Source of the DNA: Bursaphelenchus xylophilus | Lineage: Eukaryota; Nematoda; Chromadorea; Rhabditida; Aphelenchoididae | DNA length: 64,000 nucleotides | Direction of reading: 5' to 3' | NCBI GenBank assembly: GCA_904066235.2 | Contig: CAJFCV020000003.1 | Coordinates: 3,348,001 to 3,412,000 of the forward strand | In this document: in pieces, positions 60,058 through 64,000 of the stretch | How the letters are laid out: each line of letters begins with the position of its first letter | Numbering within the stretch: position 1 is the stretch's first letter | Notes under the pieces: model-generated | What the model was told of the DNA's origin: nothing | What the model saw: the letters and a program-made list of their open reading frames with translations, nothing else | Database searches by the model: none | Program-made: the position numbers and the translations under genes

Positions 60058-62325
60058 GTGAGGAGGAAGGAGGGGGAATTGAAGGGATTTTGAGTTTATG
60101 AGGGCAGTTAGTGGTGATAGATGCTTTTTTTAACGTTCAAGAAGTATTTCGTTTTGGTAAACTTTTAGTAACACCTTACTATTTTTTGACATTTTTTCGT
60201 TGAAAAGTGTAAAGGCCACAAATGGAAAACCTTTACAGACAAGTGTAAAGTCGACTTATCAAATACGTTTCTTTTCACGACTGTTGGTGCGGTTAGGACT
60301 GCCTTAATTTACCCGTAAAGGCGTCTAAACCAGGCTGTAACGTCTTCGCTGTAATGCAACTGGCACTAAGCTCATTGGCTTACTTTTTTCTAGGGTCTAA
60401 CATCTCTAATTGTAAAATAAACATCTTCTGGGATACATCATTCAGCCTGAGTCTTTCGTTGACCTACAGAAACTCTGTTGTCGACATTTTTTCTAATTTT
60501 AACCGTTTTCCATCAACCCAAAGTTCATTTCATTCTCTGTTCCAAGTCACATACATATACGTGACATTTCCATCTCCTCTCAACTTGCAAACTAGCCAAA
60601 TTACCGCATTTTCTTTGCTCTCCGCCTTTGACGCATTTGTGAGAAAACAATTCGGCCTTAAATATAGAAGAGTCTGGATTAACCTGCCTTACCCGTTCCA
60701 TTAATATGTATAATCTCACGAGTTGTCAAATGTTATATTATACACAGTGTAGGATAAAGAGAATATGGGAAAATGAGAAAAGAGAATTGCAATCTTTGGT
60801 GACAAAAGGAACTCAATATGTATTTGGGCGTAATCCGAGTTAAACTGGTGGATTTTGCCACCGCGTTTGCGTTCAAGTATGTGTAATTTTGGATGAATTC
60901 TGGACAGCATATTTTTTTAAGAGAAGTAATATTATTTTCGGCTGATTTTTAGTAGAAAATAAGTAGTAGTTTGGCAAGTTTCAAGGCCATAAATCAGCTG
61001 CTTTTGCAATACGCGAGCTCGGAATTTCAACGTTGTCTTAGAACGTACTGTTCTAGTTTGTTATCAAGTTTTGTCATCAAAAAATTTTTTTGAAATTTTC
61101 GCATCTGACGCCACAAAACCCCCTAAAAATGTTCATTTCTCATCAAAGCTTCCGTCTGTGCGCATATTTAACTCTCCTATCGACTACTGTAATGTTTTTC
61201 GGACAAATATTTTGGACGATTTTGAGATTCCCCGTGGTAGTCTATTATCTCATTCGCTTTCCCATAGACGTCTCTCAGCCCCATAATTTCATAAACTTAA
61301 TTAGACAGTAGGGACCGACAAAACAAGCTCTCTGCAATTTGTTGTTTCGAAAACCGGGAACTGCTCGAAAAATATTATGAATATGACTTTTGGTGCGATT
61401 GTAAAATTAAATTTTGGGATTGAGCTAGGATTTTACTGTTTAGAATTACTTGTTAAGACATGGAAAGGGTCTGGAGAGGAAATGAGAGCAGTGGACCACA
61501 AAAAAAGAAAAAATTGGACCTTTGATGACAAAAATTATATCCTCCATTATAAACTGATGTCTTAGTGGGTTCATTTTTGGAGGTAAATAGGCCAATGCTG
61601 GGTAAAAAAGTTTATAATACCCTCTAAATTTCTTGAGAATATTCATTTTGTAATTTTGTTTTATTTAGTAAGCTTTTTTTTGTCTTTTCTGCCTGATGTC
61701 TACTGCAATATATTTAGCCATATCCTCAAATTTCCTGAACTCATCAGCTAACTTTTAGTCCAGCTTTTGGTGTCGTATTTTACCCTAATTTCCTCTGCAA
61801 AATATGCTAATCAAATTCAGGACAACCGTTTGAACATCCCTTTCCATTTCAATTATCATTTTTGGGCCCGTCTTCTCTCCGTCTTCGAGAAAAAAATGGG
61901 AGAAAAAGACCTCTGAATGAAGTCGTTCTTCTGCGTAGAGCAATATAATGAGTTCCCGGCTCTCTACAAGTCATAAAGTAATAGGGCAAATGGCTTTACT
62001 CGTTGATAAAAAATGCTTTGACTCAAAAATCCAAAATTTTTGTGTATTTTTTGTCAAAAAAATTATTTTTTTGTGGGAAAGTAATTATTACTAGTAATAT
62101 TTTGTCAGATAAGGTTCTCAGCTTACCAGACCCCGTATTTTAAACCTTCTCGCGGATTTTACGTACAAGTATTTGATTAAAAAAATTAAAAAATTCCAGA
62201 AAAATTGCAAATTCCTTTGCTTTCGCGACGTCTTCAAATTCCTTCGTTTTGAAAGAAACGGTTTATCAGAAATGGCTGATAAACGAAGGGAAATAACCTT
62301 ATTTTATTCGTTTTGAAAAGTTCAG
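60058..62325. other. non-coding stretch before rabphilin exon 1
   Basis: No exon recognised. ORFs at 60,354-60,704 and 61,071-61,311 are AT-rich, with no domain. It should hold the proximal rabphilin promoter. One CGTATTTTAC motif is at 61,774 and a one-base variant near 62,133. Confidence 0.45.
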
Positions 62326-62934
62326 CGATGGCACGGGAGAATGGAACGGCCCGGCTCAGCAAGGCCTTCGGCTGCAAGGGTAATACAAAATGATGATTTT
62401 TTTGATTTTTTTTACTAATAATTCTTACTTTTGGTGTATGCATTTCTTGACCTTGGTATGGCAAAAATTTTGCGATGATTTGTAACCGATTTTTTCTTTG
62501 AAAAAACGAAAAAAATGAAAAATTGCAAAAAATGGGAAATTTCATATTAGCCATGGCAAATTTAACACATTTCTCTTCAGATTTGATGAATGACTGGGAG
62601 ATTGGCGGCACGCAGAATGCCTGGGTATGCCCTTCAGATCGGCATCTTCAGCTCAGGGCGCAGTAAGTGTTTCGCTAACATTTTCGCAATTTAGGCATCT
62701 GACTTACGTCAGAAACGTATGTCATGCATATATTACCGAAAGCGTCGTCATGATATAATGTCACTCAATTTGTAGGCTCAAGAGTGGCTGGAGTGTGCGG
62801 ACAGCAACTGCTCGTTCCCCGACCACAACGAAAGCGGCCGCCATGAACGGGATCAGTGATGCTGAACAGGAGCAGATCAGGAAGGTGCTGGCAAGGGCAG
62901 AGGCTGGAAAACAGCAGGAAAAAGAGAGGATAGG
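62326..62934 (+). CDS. rbf-1: rabphilin (Rab3/Rab27 effector), N-terminal exons, gene runs off the window
   Basis: Exons 62326-62379 (ATG 62328), 62581-62662 and 62776-62934 join in frame to 97 codons plus two bases. Residues 31-54 contain WVCPSDRHLQLRAQLKSGWS, the rabphilin-specific N-terminal block (WxxPSDRxLQ...L.xGWSV). Residues 71-97 (SDAEQEQIRKVLARAE...KERIG) match the first helix of the Rab-binding domain, which precedes the FYVE-type zinc finger. That finger and the two C2 domains must lie beyond 64,000. Rabphilin binds Rab3/Rab27 on synaptic and dense-core vesicles and acts in docking and regulated exocytosis. Exon 1 is a typical trans-spliced start (TTCAG two bases before CGATG minus CG). 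It encodes only 17 residues and may be one of several alternatives. The symbol follows the nematode orthologue name. Confidence 0.85.
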
Positions 62935-64000
62935 GTGAGTTTATTTTGTGGAGGTTGCTGTTGACAAAAAGAACATACAGAAACAGCTGAGAAATGCGGA
63001 AAATAGCCTATGTCATCACGCGTATAGTTTCGAGCATGATGACATAAGATATAAGCTAGCTATGCTTAAAAATTCTTTGAGTTGTAGGCAAATTCAGCTT
63101 TATTTTTTAGCGATTTTGCGCTGCTCGCAATTCCTTCAAATATTATCTAGCATTTTCTGGCGATTCGACCAGGATTTTAACCGGCTGAGACAATAGATAG
63201 CGGCTAAAAAGACCAGAGAAAGAGCTATGTATCTTGACCAGGCCATATCAAATTTTTCGGTTTTCTAAGCCTTTTGTAAACATTTAAAAACTAAAGAAAA
63301 GCGATAACTCTTTCTTGAGGAAGGCACTGAACAAGTGACATCACTTTCAGTTCTTTTGACCAGAGTTTTTTTTTTTTTGTTTTTTTCCAATAACTGCCTC
63401 CGCAATGAATCGTCAGCCACAGTTTTATAAAAGTTCACTGACCGCTTTTTTCTCTGTCTCCGTTGTTACTCCGGAAACATGCGAAATGACCTGTAATGAG
63501 CGTTCATTTTTTATAAATTTGCAAAAAAATTCATATATTTAGGTTATTTATTATATTTGCAACTCTCTCTTTGAATTCCTCGAAATCATCTTGCAATCTT
63601 TTTTTCGTTACTATCTTGAGTATTTCCAAGTTTTTCAATTTCCGAACTCCTCGTGGCTTCTTCGAAATCAATTATTTTCAAAGTTTTGGGGGATTTGGAA
63701 ATCGCTCAACCCAAATTGAAGCCGAAACATCCTAAATTCAGGTGCTGGCCTTTAATCGGAACTAGCATTTCCTCACTTCGTTTGCTCGAAATCTGTGTCC
63801 AAATCAATTAAAATCGCGTTTTCGGGAAAAGGTTTTTGGACGTTTATTAAATTAGCGTGGAGGAACGATTGGCCTGGTCGGCCAGTTTTTACTGGCTGAT
63901 GAAGTTTGAAGACAAAGTTTTTGTCCGAGTTTCTCAAGTGTTTTAGGCAACCTGGGCTGTGCGGAAGGGCAGAGGAAGGCATTTTTGTTCATTATGGGGG
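62935..64000. other. rabphilin intron 3 (incomplete)
   Basis: After the GTGAGT donor at 62935 no further rabphilin exon (the zinc finger should come next) is recognisable before the window end. The stretch has a possible decayed repeat around 63,050-63,200. Confidence 0.5.

Overview
The window looks like a piece of a nematode nuclear genome, probably a rhabditid. It is AT-rich (roughly 35-37% GC by eye) and its genes are split by introns. The introns have short GTAAGT-like donors and TTTTCAG-like acceptors. Several start codons follow a strong 3' splice acceptor that has no visible upstream exon, which is the signature of spliced-leader trans-splicing. I see no bacterial operons, ribosome binding sites or CRISPR arrays. 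The species cannot be named from sequence alone.

Layout. (1) 0-3 kb: one clear membrane-protein exon on the minus strand (944-1141 or 1156), plus MITEs. (2) 3.4-9.9 kb: a complete four-exon BTB/KCTD-type gene on the plus strand, 211 aa. Introns 1 and 3 are almost filled by very large inverted repeats of about 3.0 and 1.85 kb. (3) 12.0-14.2 kb: a complete six-exon class A-like GPCR gene, 505 aa, with a long, very basic C-terminal tail. (4) 19-62 kb: a gene-poor region full of degenerate repeats. It contains a scattered series of short coding islands on the plus strand. Most have the same architecture: a strong acceptor without an upstream partner, then an ATG, a short ORF, and a donor in phase 1. 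(5) 62.3-62.9 kb: the N-terminal coding exons of rabphilin (rbf-1 type), whose second exon accepts phase 1. The simplest reading is that many of the upstream islands are alternative trans-spliced first exons of rabphilin, spread over more than 30 kb. This is inference and needs RNA evidence. A tRNA-Arg(TCG) gene lies at 35,993-36,065.

Repeats are the other main feature. Two foldback elements (3,657-6,707 and about 43,539-46,091) share terminal motifs, including GGCCCGGACATTGTTG. Their arms contain tandem arrays with a period of about 161-162 bp, with unequal unit numbers in the two arms. A third foldback (about 7,899-9,753) carries a tRNA-like sequence in each arm. There are also four copies of a mariner-like MITE, two copies of a Tc3-like palindromic MITE, two near-complete and several decayed copies of a roughly 460 bp TIR element, and one element with extremely GC-rich ends. 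A 10-mer, CGTATTTTAC, occurs 11 times against an expectation well below one.
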